Assembly: GCA_025360105.1 (NCBI GenBank)
Contig: JANYCT010000055.1
Span: 1-64,000 of the forward strand
Direction of reading: 5' to 3'
Source of the DNA: Actinomycetes bacterium
GTDB lineage: Bacteria; Actinomycetota; Acidimicrobiia; Acidimicrobiales; Ilumatobacteraceae
DNA: 64,000 bases
A program made the translations under genes and the position numbers. Of this stretch, positions 52,604-62,633 are shown piece after piece. The notes under the pieces were generated by a model. The model was not told the origin of the DNA and made no database searches. It saw only the letters and a list, made by a program, of their open reading frames with translations. The number at the start of each line of letters is the position of its first letter. The first letter of the stretch is position 1.

Positions 52604-53794
52604 ATGCGCCCACCGATCCGGGAGCGTTCTTCCTTGCCAGGCACTTCTGAACCACTGCGCGTCCTGGTGTTGCTGCAGTACTACCCACCACATCGCACCG
52701 GCTTAACTCTGCATGTCCAGAACCTCGCCGAGCAGCTCGTCGAGCGCGGCCATCACGTCATCGTGATCACTGCTCGTCACGATCGAGCGATGCCGAAACG
52801 AAGCGTTGAGAACGGTGTAGAAATCCGTCGGCTCTGGGCTCCTATCCGTATTAGTCGCGGCATGATCATGCCCACGCACCCGTTTCACGTTGCGCGGGCG
52901 ATGGCCCGAGCCGACGTCATCAGCATGCACACACCGATGTTCGAGACGGCCTTCGTCGCCGCGCTGGCGCGGCTGCGCCGCACCCCAACGGTGATCACCC
53001 ACCACGGCGATCTGGTGCTGCCCCCGGGCGCGCTCGGCCGCGTGATCGAACGCACCGTCCGTTGCCTGCACCGCGTTGCGATGCGTTCGGCGGCGCGGGC
53101 GATTGCCTATAGCAACGACTACGCCGCACACTCGGTCTACCTCGCCGGCTTTGCCGACAAGACGGTTGCGATCACACCACCGCTATCGATACCGGCGCCA
53201 CAGCCGGACAGGGTCGCAGAGCAGCGAGAGCGACTCGCCCCCGGGGGTGCTCCGCTCGTTGGATTCGCCGGCCGGTTCGTGCGTGAGAAGCGCCCGGACA
53301 TTGCAGTACGCTCGCTCGACACCGTGCACCGATCCCGACCCGGCACAATCCTCGCCTTCGCCGGTGAGAACATCATCCGCTACGAGGACACGTGGGAACG
53401 AACGGCCACCTTGGTTGAACACCATCGCAGCCACGTGCGCTTTTTGGGGATGGTCGCGGACCGCCAAGACCTTGCCAACTTCTATGCTGCGTGTGATGTG
53501 CTCGTGCTTACCAGTGACACAGAGTGCTTCGGGCTGGTGCAGGTCGAAGCCATGCTGTGCGGCACGCCTGTGATCATGACCGACATCGCCGGAGGTCGCG
53601 TGCCCGTGCAGCGCACCGGCATGGGCCTGCTCGTTCCGCCAGGCGATCCCGACGCCGTCGGCCGCGCGATTCTGACGGTGCTCGATGATCCGATGCGCTT
53701 TCGTCGCACGCCCACCGAAATCGTGACTGCGCTCGAACTCGACGCCACAATCGACCAGTACGAAGCCGTGTTCCATGCCGCCGTGCGTGGGTGA
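52604..53794 (+). CDS. GT4-family glycosyltransferase
   Basis: A 396-residue GT-B retaining glycosyltransferase of the cytosolic face. The N-terminal domain begins VLVLLQYYPPHRTGLTLHVQ, typical of GT4 enzymes that build surface glycans. The C-terminal domain has GFAGRFVREKRPDIAV and the EX7E motif in DTECFGLVQVEAMLCGTP. No membrane helix is present. ATG 52604 puts about 18 residues before the first strand. It is followed after 3 bp by a second methyltransferase, giving a tight operon. Donor and acceptor cannot be read from sequence. Confidence 0.87.
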   Translation: MRPPIRERSSLPGTSEPLRVLVLLQYYPPHRTGLTLHVQNLAEQLVERGHHVIVITARHDRAMPKRSVENGVEIRRLWAPIRISRGMIMPTHPFHVARAMARADVISMHTPMFETAFVAALARLRRTPTVITHHGDLVLPPGALGRVIERTVRCLHRVAMRSAARAIAYSNDYAAHSVYLAGFADKTVAITPPLSIPAPQPDRVAEQRERLAPGGAPLVGFAGRFVREKRPDIAVRSLDTVHRSRPGTILAFAGENIIRYEDTWERTATLVEHHRSHVRFLGMVADRQDLANFYAACDVLVLTSDTECFGLVQVEAMLCGTPVIMTDIAGGRVPVQRTGMGLLVPPGDPDAVGRAILTVLDDPMRFRRTPTEIVTALELDATIDQYEAVFHAAVRG

Positions 53795-53797
53795 CCG

Positions 53798-54652
53798 ATG
53801 ATCGATCCTGCGCTGCTGCGCGTGCTCACCGGCAATGAGGCTGACATCGCCTTTCGCCACCGAGTGCGCACGATCATGGAGTGGATACCGGCCACGGTCG
53901 GAGATGTCATCCTCGACGTGCCCTGTGGCCGCGGCTTCTACCTGCACCGGTACGCACACGTTGAGCCGCGCTGCACCGTCATCGGCGCCGAGTTGGACCC
54001 GGCAATACTTGAGCGCGGCCGGATCACCCTGGCGAACTTGCACATCCCGTTGTTGAACACGAGCATCGAGGCTCTGCCGATTCGCGATGCTGCCTTCGAT
54101 GCGGTGATCTGCTCAGAGGTCCTGGAGCACCTGAGCGACGACGTCGCCGGCTTACGCGAGCTGTCGCGTGTGCTGCGCCCCGGCGGGACGGTTGCAATCA
54201 CGGTGCCACACGCGAACTACCCGTTCTGGTGGGACCCGATCAACAAGACTCTCGAGCGGTTGACCGGGCGGCACGTACGTCGGGGTCCACTCGCCGGTAT
54301 CTGGGCGGGCCATGTGCGGCTCTACACGCCGGAGCAACTCCGCCAAACGACATTGGCGGCCGGACTGGAGATCATCGCCGAGCGTTCCTTTGTGCACCAC
54401 TGCCTACCGTTTTCACACAACCTGATCTACGGGCTGGGCAAGCCACTGCTCGAGCGCCGACTGCTGCCGCGTCAGTTGGCGCTTGCCGCCGACCGTCATC
54501 AGTTCGCCAACACCAGCGTGTCGCGTTGGAACCCGCTCGCTCTGGCCGTTCGATTCGCTGGCTGGTTCGATCGGCACAACCTGCCCAACGAACCGACCGG
54601 ACGGTCGACGGTGAACCTTGCGGTGCTCGCTCGTCGTCGGGGACCACCATGA
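53798..54652 (+). CDS. SAM-dependent methyltransferase (class I), second copy
   Basis: A 284-residue methyltransferase unlike the first one outside the core. Motif I is ILDVPCGRGFYLHRY, with VIGAELDPAILERGR and VICSEVLEHLSDDVAGL following. HVRLYTPEQLRQTTLAAGLE closes the core. The C-terminal 90 residues (SHNLIYGLGKPLLERRLLP onward) hold amphipathic stretches that may touch the membrane. It overlaps the following Agl23-type gene by 4 bp (ATGA), so translation is coupled. Confidence 0.84.
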   Translation: MIDPALLRVLTGNEADIAFRHRVRTIMEWIPATVGDVILDVPCGRGFYLHRYAHVEPRCTVIGAELDPAILERGRITLANLHIPLLNTSIEALPIRDAAFDAVICSEVLEHLSDDVAGLRELSRVLRPGGTVAITVPHANYPFWWDPINKTLERLTGRHVRRGPLAGIWAGHVRLYTPEQLRQTTLAAGLEIIAERSFVHHCLPFSHNLIYGLGKPLLERRLLPRQLALAADRHQFANTSVSRWNPLALAVRFAGWFDRHNLPNEPTGRSTVNLAVLARRRGPP

Positions 54653-56262
54653 GCACGTTGATCCCCGACGAGCACACAGCCGAGGTAACGAGCACGTCGT
54701 CGGGCGCCGCAACGTCTGCTTCCCACCGGCGGTACTCGCTGTGGACGTTGTCTGCGATCGCGTTGTCGGTGGTGCTGCACCTGTGGAGGCTCGGTCTGCG
54801 CCCGCTCGCGCACGATGAGGCGATCGACGCAAACTTCTCGTGGCAGGCTCGCGCCGGGGCGATCATGCGCTACGACCCGGTCTACCACGGTCCCCTGCGC
54901 TTCTATCTCGAGGGCTTCGTGCTGCGATTTCTCGGAACGACGCCCGGCTGGACGCGACTCGTTGCCGCACTCGCCGGCATCACCGCGACGATCATCATCG
55001 CCCGATCCGCGCGCACCCTCGGACGTGTCGGTGCTCCAGTCGCAGCGCTGGTCTTCGTCATCAGCCCGACGGTGTTGACCGTCACCCGCACCGGCCGCGA
55101 AGACTCTCTCGTGGTCTTGGTCTCACTCGGGTTGCTGCTCGTGGTTGCCCGCGCGCTGGTCGAACCGCGGGCGTCGCACCTCGTAGCTGCGGGAGCACTG
55201 TTGGCCACCAGCTTCGCGCTGAAGGAAACGACGTTTCTGTTCGGCTTTTCGGCGCTGTGTTTCATCGTCGGAATGCTCGTGCGAGCTGCGCTCGCTCCCG
55301 ACAGCGAAAGCCGCCGCGCCGTGAAGCGGCTCACGGCTCTCGGCCGGCAGCCATGGATGTGGTCGGTCACGATTTTCGTCCTGGTGTTTCTGTTCGTGTT
55401 CACGTCGGCCTTTCGATATGCACACGGATTCAGCTCGGGCCTCTTCGACGGAGTTCGCTACTGGTGGAGCCAGCACGAGGTGCGACGCGGTAGCCAACGC
55501 TGGTTCTTCTACGGCACGATCTACGCGGCATACGAGTGGCTCCTGCTCGGCCTCGCTGCGATCGGTCTCTACGTCACGGTTCGCCGCCGTTCGTTGGTCG
55601 GCGCGTGGTTCGCAACGATGACCATCGCACAATTCGTGCTGTACTCGTGGGCTGGCGAGAAGTTCGCTTGGCTCGCGGTACACCCACTCGTACCAGCAGT
55701 GCTACTCGGCGGCCTCGGGGCCCAGGCGATTGCCGAACGCTATGCGGCCACCGCTCAGCGCCAGCTCATCGGCGTTGCGTTCGCGCTGGTCGCGATCGGT
55801 ACCGTCTTTGTCGCGGTTCGTCCGGCAATCACCGACGGTGCCGACCCGCGCGAGCTACTGGTCACCGTGCAATCGTCGACCGACGTTCCAGCGATCGCTG
55901 ATCGGCTGGCGGCCGGCCAACGCGACGGCACCATCACGTCGATCCTCATCGATCAGCGCGACGGCGGCTCTTGGCCGTGGGCATGGTATCTGCACAGCCT
56001 GCGGGGGGTGGCATACGTGACGGCCGATTCCGCAGCGCTGCCCGCCGGCTACGACGCGATGATCATCAGCGCTGCCGAAGGCCCAGTAGCGGTGCCGGCC
56101 GGGTACACAGCGGAACGGTTTGCGCTTCGTCGGTGGTGGCTGCCGGACTACGACCACATTGGTGTCGGTGACATTGCCCGCTGGTTCGCCACCCGCGAGA
56201 CATGGAGCCCGACGGCGAGCTCCGATCAGTATCTGCTCATCCGGAAGCGGCCAGGCGGTTGA
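54649..56262 (+). CDS. Agl23-type membrane protein (flippase activity-associated, GT39-like)
   Basis: A 537-residue polytopic membrane protein. The first luminal loop has HDEAIDANFSW (starting at about residue 55) and YDPVYHGPLRFY (75-86), which are hallmarks of the TIGR03663 family, named flippase activity-associated protein Agl23 and related to GT39/ArnT polyprenyl-phosphate-sugar transferases. About ten helices are followed by an extracytoplasmic C-terminal domain (LLVTVQSSTDVPAIADRLAA onward). The HDE acidic pair corresponds to the catalytic Asp/Glu site of the GT-C fold. Likely role: moving a lipid-linked sugar across the membrane or onto an acceptor outside. Its end overlaps the convergent DUF2298 gene by 26 bp. 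Confidence 0.8.
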   Translation: MSTLIPDEHTAEVTSTSSGAATSASHRRYSLWTLSAIALSVVLHLWRLGLRPLAHDEAIDANFSWQARAGAIMRYDPVYHGPLRFYLEGFVLRFLGTTPGWTRLVAALAGITATIIIARSARTLGRVGAPVAALVFVISPTVLTVTRTGREDSLVVLVSLGLLLVVARALVEPRASHLVAAGALLATSFALKETTFLFGFSALCFIVGMLVRAALAPDSESRRAVKRLTALGRQPWMWSVTIFVLVFLFVFTSAFRYAHGFSSGLFDGVRYWWSQHEVRRGSQRWFFYGTIYAAYEWLLLGLAAIGLYVTVRRRSLVGAWFATMTIAQFVLYSWAGEKFAWLAVHPLVPAVLLGGLGAQAIAERYAATAQRQLIGVAFALVAIGTVFVAVRPAITDGADPRELLVTVQSSTDVPAIADRLAAGQRDGTITSILIDQRDGGSWPWAWYLHSLRGVAYVTADSAALPAGYDAMIISAAEGPVAVPAGYTAERFALRRWWLPDYDHIGVGDIARWFATRETWSPTASSDQYLLIRKRPGG

Positions 56263-59200
56263 CACACGATGCATCAACGCTTGCGACCCACAGCGCGTCG
56301 GCGACGCCGCGAGACGGGCTCGTGAACTGCACGATCAAACACGGGAAGTGGCGCAGCGCGTTCGCACTTTCGGGGGTCGATACGAGCTGCTCCTGCGTGC
56401 CGAACACGACGTACGCGATCGAGTAGGTGGCGAGGACGCGGGCCATTTCGGTGGGTGAGACCGTTTGGTACAACGTAGTCATATCGGTCTTACGGGTGTC
56501 GATCGATGCCGCATACGTGCGCCGGCGTTGCGACTCGTGGTAGCCCCAACCGATGGGAGTCGGCAGACCGGTCGCCACCGAGAACTGACTCGACCAACGG
56601 TAGTCAATTCCGGGGGCCTCGGCGATCGGTCGCACTCCGACTGCGTGCGCGCGCAACCAGTCGATCAGCGGCGAGTCGTCGCGGATGTCGAACGGCCCAG
56701 GCCCGTAGTTCATCGGCACATTGACTGCGCGATACGACTCGCCGTTCAGCGACAATCCATCGGTGCTGAGTCGGTCGTCGAGCCGCACGGGCGTCGCCGC
56801 GACCCAGAAGGTAACCGCGAGGACGAGCGCAACTGCCGTGAGTCCCACCGCAAGCCGGCGACCCCAACGCATGCCACGGCGATGGCGCATCTCCTCAGCG
56901 AGCACCACTGCGGACCCGACTGCGAGAAGAATCCACGACTCGTACCAGAACTTGAAAACAGTATTCATCCGGCCGGCATCGTTGGTCACGCTCCACACCT
57001 CGACGCCGGTCTGCACCAACCATGCGGCACCGAGCACGAGCGGACCCAGCGGACTCCTCGAGCTGTTCGGCGAACGCCACGTCGTCCACGCCACCACGAA
57101 CCACGCTGCTGCGAGAACGAGGCTCAAAATCATCACCGCCCGATGTGGGCTCAACGTGATCCAGCCGGCAACGACGAACGCAACACCGGCGGCTGAAACA
57201 TGCGCTGTGGTGATGCGCCCCCAGAGCACCGGCGAGCGCCGCACAACGGGAACCGAACGAATCGCAAGCACCACGACGGAGATGACCATGAAGAGGCTGA
57301 ACTGCTCAAACCAGCTGTGCAGCGGCGTTTGCGAGATGGTCGGCTCGACACCACCGTCGAAGACAAGACCGCGCCATGTGTACGGTTCCCAGGCGACGAG
57401 TAACACCATCGCGCTGAGCGTGCCTGCAACACAGCGCTTCCACGGGGCTCGTCGTGCGAGCGCGGCAAGAATCGCGACCGTCGCCATCGCCAGCGCGAGC
57501 GGGAAGTCCCACGTGTTCGTGGCACGGACGAACCCGATCATCATGCCGACGAGCGCGCCGAGCGCGACCGCGTGCATCGTCGACCCGTCGCGAACGATCC
57601 GGTTCCACGCGATGCAGAGTGCGCCCAGTGTGATCGTCAACGCAATGCCCATCACATGCGGATGCAGATCGCCGAACAGCATCGACCATGCAGGGAACTC
57701 GGTAATGGCGGCGGAGGCTGGAATCACCCGACTCACGGTCCACCAATCGAGGCGCGCGTCGGTGGAGACGATCAGGTGACGCCACAACGCAGGAACAATG
57801 GCGACGTTGCTCAACACGAGCACGAAGATCGTACTGAGCACACCCGCGCGCATCGCTGTGCGCGAACCACGCGAACCGCTTCGCCAACGTGGTCGCACCG
57901 CGTGCGCCGCAGCCGAACCCGCCGAGAAACTTGCACCGGCAACACAGCTCGCGAATACGGCGATACCGAGGTTCATCACCACCGCAGGTGCCGTGCGCAG
58001 CAGACGCGCTGGCCCGCTCAAGAGCAGCCACCCTCCGTAGTAGTAGTTCAATGACCCGCCCGAGTACCACGGGTCGTAGACCGGAAAGGTTCGCGACCGC
58101 AATACCGCTGTCAGCAACGTCAGCTCAAAGGGCTTCTCGCCACCGAGCGTGGGATGCCAGAGATCGGGATCGGATGCCCGAAGCAGCAGGAATGCAACGA
58201 ACGCAACCACGCCGAGCAGTTCGGCCACGATGAGCATCGCCCGTCTCTCGCGGTACACAGCGACGAGCTGCCGGCGAGTTCGCCATCCGCGCCAGAGCGC
58301 GATCGCGAAGAACACAGTGATCAGAAGTGCGACCAGGGCACGGCTAAGCGTTACGTTCGTCCAACTTCCAATCACGAAGATCGCGAATGCAACGATGGCC
58401 AAGCCGATCGTCTTACCGAGACCCAAGCCGGCGTCGGGCAGACGGCGTAGCAGGGGCAGCATGATCACGAACGCCGCGAACCCGAACAGCTCGAGCAGCA
58501 CGAACCACCCAAGCGCATGAAGAAACGGCGAGCCGCCAACATCGAAGGTCTCGTTGTAGGTCGGTGCGTGAGCGTTCGCGGCGACTTCGTCGGCGTGCAG
58601 CAGCAGTCCATTTGCGTGCGCATCCTGTGGACGCACCGGCAGCGCAACGGCGGCAGCAAGCGGATCGAGCACAGCAATCAGATTGGCGGTCGGAACGGTG
58701 TGAACACGTTTCCAGATCCGCACCTCAGGATGGTCGTAGACCGAGAACGCCTCCTCTGCAGTCGAGTCATCGAGATCGAAGAACCCCAACCGTGGGTGAC
58801 TCGTGAAGGTGGCAACACGCGAGAATCCAAGTGCGCCGGAGTCGAGTGCGTCGAAGAAGCGGATCGTCGAGGGGAACCGCGCAGGTATCCGAACAACGCT
58901 GGCCCACACGCGTGGGGACGATTCGACGACGTAGTCCACCTGGGTCAACTGATCGGCAAAGTGCTTCATCTTGTCGGGACCGTCGGGTCCGAACAGATCG
59001 AACTGCACACCGGTGAACCGACTGGTATCGAGGTTCGGAAGGCGCAACGGCAGGCCATCATCCCACGCCTCCACTGACACCACGCTGCCCGCCGCCGCGT
59101 TGTCGGCCAACCAATGCGACGCGGTAATGCGGGTATTGGTGTGTCCGTAGATGCCGTTCACGAACGCCGCGCCCCACAGCAGGGCGAGTCCTGTGCTCAA

Positions 59201-60499
59201 CACCACGAGCACCACCGCACCGCCTCGGATCCAACCGCGCGCTCGCACCGCGCGTTGGATCAACGCCGCGACGCCGACTCCCGCCACGGCGTGAAGCGCC
59301 GGCGACATCGGCACGAAGTACCGCCCGCTCGGCAGTGCCGTAGCGACGACATAGCCGAACGGCACGAGTACCGCAGCCAGCGGCACCGTCCATGTCCACA
59401 AGCCGAGCAAACGTCGGCGGCGGAACAGCGCAACGGCTCCGCCACCTGCGGCCAGCACGACACCCGGTCCGATCGTGAACATGCCGAGCCAGTAGAGGGG
59501 TTGCAGCAACGGCACACGAGACGCCCACTGCACCGCCGGTGGCGTGTCGACGTCGTTGAGCGTGCTGGCCAAGCGCAGGTCGTTGCGGAACGACTTCGAC
59601 AGTGAGATTCCCAACCCGTCGAACGCCCCGGGGTTCAAGACTCGAAAGGCCACAGCGGCTCCCGCCACGACCGCGATCAGTCGCACAACGTCGCTTCGAC
59701 GACGGTGACGGATCACCAGCACCACACAGGCCACGACTGGAACGGCCGCCAAGCCGACACCGGTCAACTTGGCAGCTACCGCTGCTCCAGCGGCCAGACC
59801 GGTGATGACCCCAGAGCGACCGCTGCGTCGAAGATCTGCGCTGCGGTCCATCTGCAAGGTGCAGAGCACGGTCAGCGCACACGCCAGCCCTAACAGCGGC
59901 TCAGAGCCGAGGAAGTGAGCGTGCTGAATCGCGAGCACCGACGCCGCGTACATTGCCGCGGCAGCGAGTGCGGCGACTCGTCCGGCGAGACGGCGGGCAA
60001 TGAGCCCCACGACAACGATCGTGAAGGTGTCGAAGACGGCGCCCTGCAACCGACCGATCAGATCGACGTTGTAGCCGTCGTCGAATCGAGGGCTGCCGTC
60101 ATCGGCGATCAGCGGAATGCCGACCGCGTTGAGAGCATGAGCGACGGCGTTTGCCGGCTGATCGCGATGGACTACTCCGTCGTGTAACCAGCCAGCCGCG
60201 GCGCGCGCCGTTGCCAACGACACGGGCCCGTAGAGAAAGGAATCAGTGCCCCGATAGGCATTTGCGGCCGAGCGCTGGCCATCGAGCCAATCGAGCACCG
60301 GCCCGAGGAGCGTGCCATGTGGCGCTGGCGCGGGTGCTGTCCTCATTGCGTCGGACGTGAGCGCCCAGTGACGTTCGTCGGGATGCAAATGCTGGCGTTG
60401 ATCGAAGTCGATATTCCATAGCCGAGCAACGAGACCGAGCCCAGCGATCAGCACGAGCAGCGGCCACCACCAAAGGCGCTGACGGTCGCTCACGTTCAA
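56237..60499 (-). CDS. Giant membrane protein: GT39-like half fused to DUF2298 (Chlor_Arch_YYY)
   Basis: A 1420-residue membrane protein with two halves. Residues 1-650 form a GT-C/PMT-like unit: HPDERHWALTSDAM (acidic pair Asp41-Glu42) in the first loop, several helices, then an extracytoplasmic domain ending near 640. Residues 655-1420 are a DUF2298 unit (TIGR03662, Chlor_Arch_YYY) with RASDPDLWHP, GEKPFEL, YDPWYSGGSLNYYYGGW (tyrosines about 819-821) and DLHPHVMGIALTI. More than twenty helices are expected. Both halves should use a polyprenyl-linked sugar or lipid and act outside the cytosol; no activity is known for DUF2298. It overlaps the GT2 gene by 4 bp (ATGA). Confidence 0.82.
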   Translation of the reverse strand: MNVSDRQRLWWWPLLVLIAGLGLVARLWNIDFDQRQHLHPDERHWALTSDAMRTAPAPAPHGTLLGPVLDWLDGQRSAANAYRGTDSFLYGPVSLATARAAAGWLHDGVVHRDQPANAVAHALNAVGIPLIADDGSPRFDDGYNVDLIGRLQGAVFDTFTIVVVGLIARRLAGRVAALAAAAMYAASVLAIQHAHFLGSEPLLGLACALTVLCTLQMDRSADLRRSGRSGVITGLAAGAAVAAKLTGVGLAAVPVVACVVLVIRHRRRSDVVRLIAVVAGAAVAFRVLNPGAFDGLGISLSKSFRNDLRLASTLNDVDTPPAVQWASRVPLLQPLYWLGMFTIGPGVVLAAGGGAVALFRRRRLLGLWTWTVPLAAVLVPFGYVVATALPSGRYFVPMSPALHAVAGVGVAALIQRAVRARGWIRGGAVVLVVLSTGLALLWGAAFVNGIYGHTNTRITASHWLADNAAAGSVVSVEAWDDGLPLRLPNLDTSRFTGVQFDLFGPDGPDKMKHFADQLTQVDYVVESSPRVWASVVRIPARFPSTIRFFDALDSGALGFSRVATFTSHPRLGFFDLDDSTAEEAFSVYDHPEVRIWKRVHTVPTANLIAVLDPLAAAVALPVRPQDAHANGLLLHADEVAANAHAPTYNETFDVGGSPFLHALGWFVLLELFGFAAFVIMLPLLRRLPDAGLGLGKTIGLAIVAFAIFVIGSWTNVTLSRALVALLITVFFAIALWRGWRTRRQLVAVYRERRAMLIVAELLGVVAFVAFLLLRASDPDLWHPTLGGEKPFELTLLTAVLRSRTFPVYDPWYSGGSLNYYYGGWLLLSGPARLLRTAPAVVMNLGIAVFASCVAGASFSAGSAAAHAVRPRWRSGSRGSRTAMRAGVLSTIFVLVLSNVAIVPALWRHLIVSTDARLDWWTVSRVIPASAAITEFPAWSMLFGDLHPHVMGIALTITLGALCIAWNRIVRDGSTMHAVALGALVGMMIGFVRATNTWDFPLALAMATVAILAALARRAPWKRCVAGTLSAMVLLVAWEPYTWRGLVFDGGVEPTISQTPLHSWFEQFSLFMVISVVVLAIRSVPVVRRSPVLWGRITTAHVSAAGVAFVVAGWITLSPHRAVMILSLVLAAAWFVVAWTTWRSPNSSRSPLGPLVLGAAWLVQTGVEVWSVTNDAGRMNTVFKFWYESWILLAVGSAVVLAEEMRHRRGMRWGRRLAVGLTAVALVLAVTFWVAATPVRLDDRLSTDGLSLNGESYRAVNVPMNYGPGPFDIRDDSPLIDWLRAHAVGVRPIAEAPGIDYRWSSQFSVATGLPTPIGWGYHESQRRRTYAASIDTRKTDMTTLYQTVSPTEMARVLATYSIAYVVFGTQEQLVSTPESANALRHFPCLIVQFTSPSRGVADALWVASVDASCVNRLAASG

Positions 60500-61221
60500 C
60501 GGCGCACGTACGGGGGCTGGCGATGCACTCTGAACCGCAGGGTTTCGACCGCGCTGCGACCGACCGCTTTCGCAAGTCGGCCAAGGCGCAGCGTGGACTG
60601 CCCGTGTACCCGCGCGAGGTGGGTGATCTCAACTTCTCGTACCTGCGCTCCGCTTCGCAACGCGCCAAGCACGATGAGAATCGATGGCGCAAAGGCTGTC
60701 GACGGCATGTTCGCAGCGAGATGCTCGTAGAGGTCGCGCCTGATCAACTTGAACGGCACGTTCGCATCGGGCACGCGTCGCCAAGCGAGGACCGACACGA
60801 ACCCTCGGGTGACCGCCGTCAGGATCAAGCGGTGCCGTGGATCGTGGCGTGTGATGCGTTGACCGAGCACGAGATCGCCGTCGTCGCGATGCGCCCACAA
60901 CCGGTCGAACTCGGCGGGAACAACTTGACCATCACTGTCGAGGTGGAAGATCCAGATCCCCGTGGCGGAATCCATGGCACGCCGCACGGAACGACCGTGC
61001 CCCATGTTCGTTTGGTTGCGCAGCACCCGAATGCGCGCATCGGCTGCGGCGAGCGCCTCGAGATGGGCAGACGTGTCGTCGGTGGAGCAATCGTCGACAA
61101 TGACGAGTTCGGCTGGATCGACTCGATCAAGGATGTGCTTGGTGACGTCGGCAATGACATCGTCGATGCTCGCCGCCTCGTTGTACACCGGCATCACCAC
61201 CGACAACGTCAGCGAACTCAC
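60496..61221 (-). CDS. GT2-family glycosyltransferase (polyprenyl-phosphate sugar synthase type)
   Basis: A 241-residue GT-A enzyme like dolichol-phosphate mannose synthases. The N-terminus SLTLSVVMPVYNEAASIDDV and LVIVDDCSTDDTSAHL bind the nucleotide. FHLDSDGQVVPAEF holds the metal-binding DxD, and LVLGQRITRHDPRHRL, then NVPFKLIRRDLYEHLA complete the pattern. No C-terminal helix pair is present. It would make the lipid-linked sugar donor used by the GT-C proteins next door. GTG 61221 overlaps the flavoprotein stop by 4 bp, and the stop overlaps the DUF2298 start: three coupled genes. Confidence 0.88.
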   Translation of the reverse strand: MSSLTLSVVMPVYNEAASIDDVIADVTKHILDRVDPAELVIVDDCSTDDTSAHLEALAAADARIRVLRNQTNMGHGRSVRRAMDSATGIWIFHLDSDGQVVPAEFDRLWAHRDDGDLVLGQRITRHDPRHRLILTAVTRGFVSVLAWRRVPDANVPFKLIRRDLYEHLAANMPSTAFAPSILIVLGALRSGAQVREVEITHLARVHGQSTLRLGRLAKAVGRSAVETLRFRVHRQPPYVRR

Positions 61222-62588
61222 AGCGACCAAGCCTCTTCGGACGAGTCGGACACCAGACTGCGGGCAACGTCGACGCCCATCTTGACGGCATGGTCCATAT
61301 TCCCGAGTTCGTACTTCCAGGCGCCGAACCGCCCCCTCGCGAGCACATCGTGCGCCATCAACCACGGCTGGATGACGCGCAGCGCAGCGTCGCGTCCGAC
61401 CGACGGAACCGGGTAGCCATACGGAATGTGTTCGACGTGAGTGCTCACCCGTTCCGCGTCGTCGTCCACCAGCCCACACGCGCGAAGCGCGGCGTCAACG
61501 CGATCACCGAGACCTTCAGCTTCAAGCGGTCTCCATGACGAGCTGGCGATTTCGGTCATCCATGAGCTGTACAGATCGGTACGCGCACCGGGCACGTTCG
61601 CCGCCGCGTACTTGGCGAAGTTCGTCGCGCGGTAGAAAGGCACGTTGGGATCCGGGAAGTAGAACCACGAACCGGGGTCGCTTATCGGGGTCGCATACCC
61701 CACCCCAACCATCGTGACGCTGTTGTGCACCAGCTTCGCAGCTGCCGTGCGTACGGCATCGGGCGCGTCGGCGATCAACTCGATCAGGCGATCGAGCGCT
61801 CCTGTCCACACCAAGTGGTCGAAGCTCATCACCGCGCCCGTCGCCGTGGTCACGGTGCGGATCTCGAGATCGACACCCGTGATCGGCGCGTCGTACACGA
61901 TGTGGTGCGCGAGTGGTTCGGCGGCACGACGGTAAATCTCGCCCGTTCCGCCCTGCGACGGGAAGGCAAAAAGGTTGTTCGGTCCCCACGAGAGATCGTC
62001 GCGGCGACGCACCAACGAATCGACTGCATGGCGCCAATCGACCACGGATACGCGCTCGGCGATCCAGCCACTGCTCATCTCGGCAGCCGGGTGCGCCCAA
62101 ACCTTTTCGTTGTAGGGCCGCATGAAGTGTCGACAGATGCCCTCCCCGAACATCGACTCCATCCATGTTGCGAAGTCGACCGGCAAGTCGTCCGAGGCAG
62201 TCATGGTGGCAAGCGAGCGCTGAGCGTCGATCAGGCCAACGAGTGCCTCGGACGCGACGGCGTCTGGCAAGCGATGCAGATTGTTCTGCAGCGGGTACGG
62301 CACCCACCGATCGCCGATGCGGACAAACGAGGACCGCTCATGTCGTTCGACGTCGCCGTGCATCACGTCGTCGAGCAAGTGATCGAACTCGCCGTAGTGC
62401 GAAAACACCACGTGTCCGCCCATATCCCACGTGAAGCCCTGCGGGTCGACCACTGACGATGCAAGCCCGCCGGGCGTGGACCGCGCTTCAACGATCGTGA
62501 AGTTCTCGTGACCGAGCGCAACGAGCTCGCGCGCACAGCCGATGCCACACGGGCCAGCGCCGACGATCACGACAGCACCTGCCCCCAT
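61218..62588 (-). CDS. UDP-galactopyranose-mutase-like FAD protein
   Basis: A 456-residue flavoprotein of the NAD(P)-binding Rossmann/protoporphyrinogen-oxidase-like group. The FAD motif is VVIVGAGPCGIGCARELV, followed by VEARSTPGGLASS and WDMGGHVVFSHYGEF. MRPYNEKVWAHPAAEMSSGW resembles the active-site region of UDP-galactopyranose mutases and of related sugar-cluster flavoproteins. It is longer than Glf (about 390), so the exact reaction is uncertain. It is the first gene of the three-gene minus-strand operon and diverges from the LPXTG protein gene. Confidence 0.75.
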   Translation of the reverse strand: MGAGAVVIVGAGPCGIGCARELVALGHENFTIVEARSTPGGLASSVVDPQGFTWDMGGHVVFSHYGEFDHLLDDVMHGDVERHERSSFVRIGDRWVPYPLQNNLHRLPDAVASEALVGLIDAQRSLATMTASDDLPVDFATWMESMFGEGICRHFMRPYNEKVWAHPAAEMSSGWIAERVSVVDWRHAVDSLVRRRDDLSWGPNNLFAFPSQGGTGEIYRRAAEPLAHHIVYDAPITGVDLEIRTVTTATGAVMSFDHLVWTGALDRLIELIADAPDAVRTAAAKLVHNSVTMVGVGYATPISDPGSWFYFPDPNVPFYRATNFAKYAAANVPGARTDLYSSWMTEIASSSWRPLEAEGLGDRVDAALRACGLVDDDAERVSTHVEHIPYGYPVPSVGRDAALRVIQPWLMAHDVLARGRFGAWKYELGNMDHAVKMGVDVARSLVSDSSEEAWSL

Positions 62589-62633
62589 GCGCCGACCCTA
62601 CCAGTCATGCAAACACAGTGTCCCAACTCTGGC

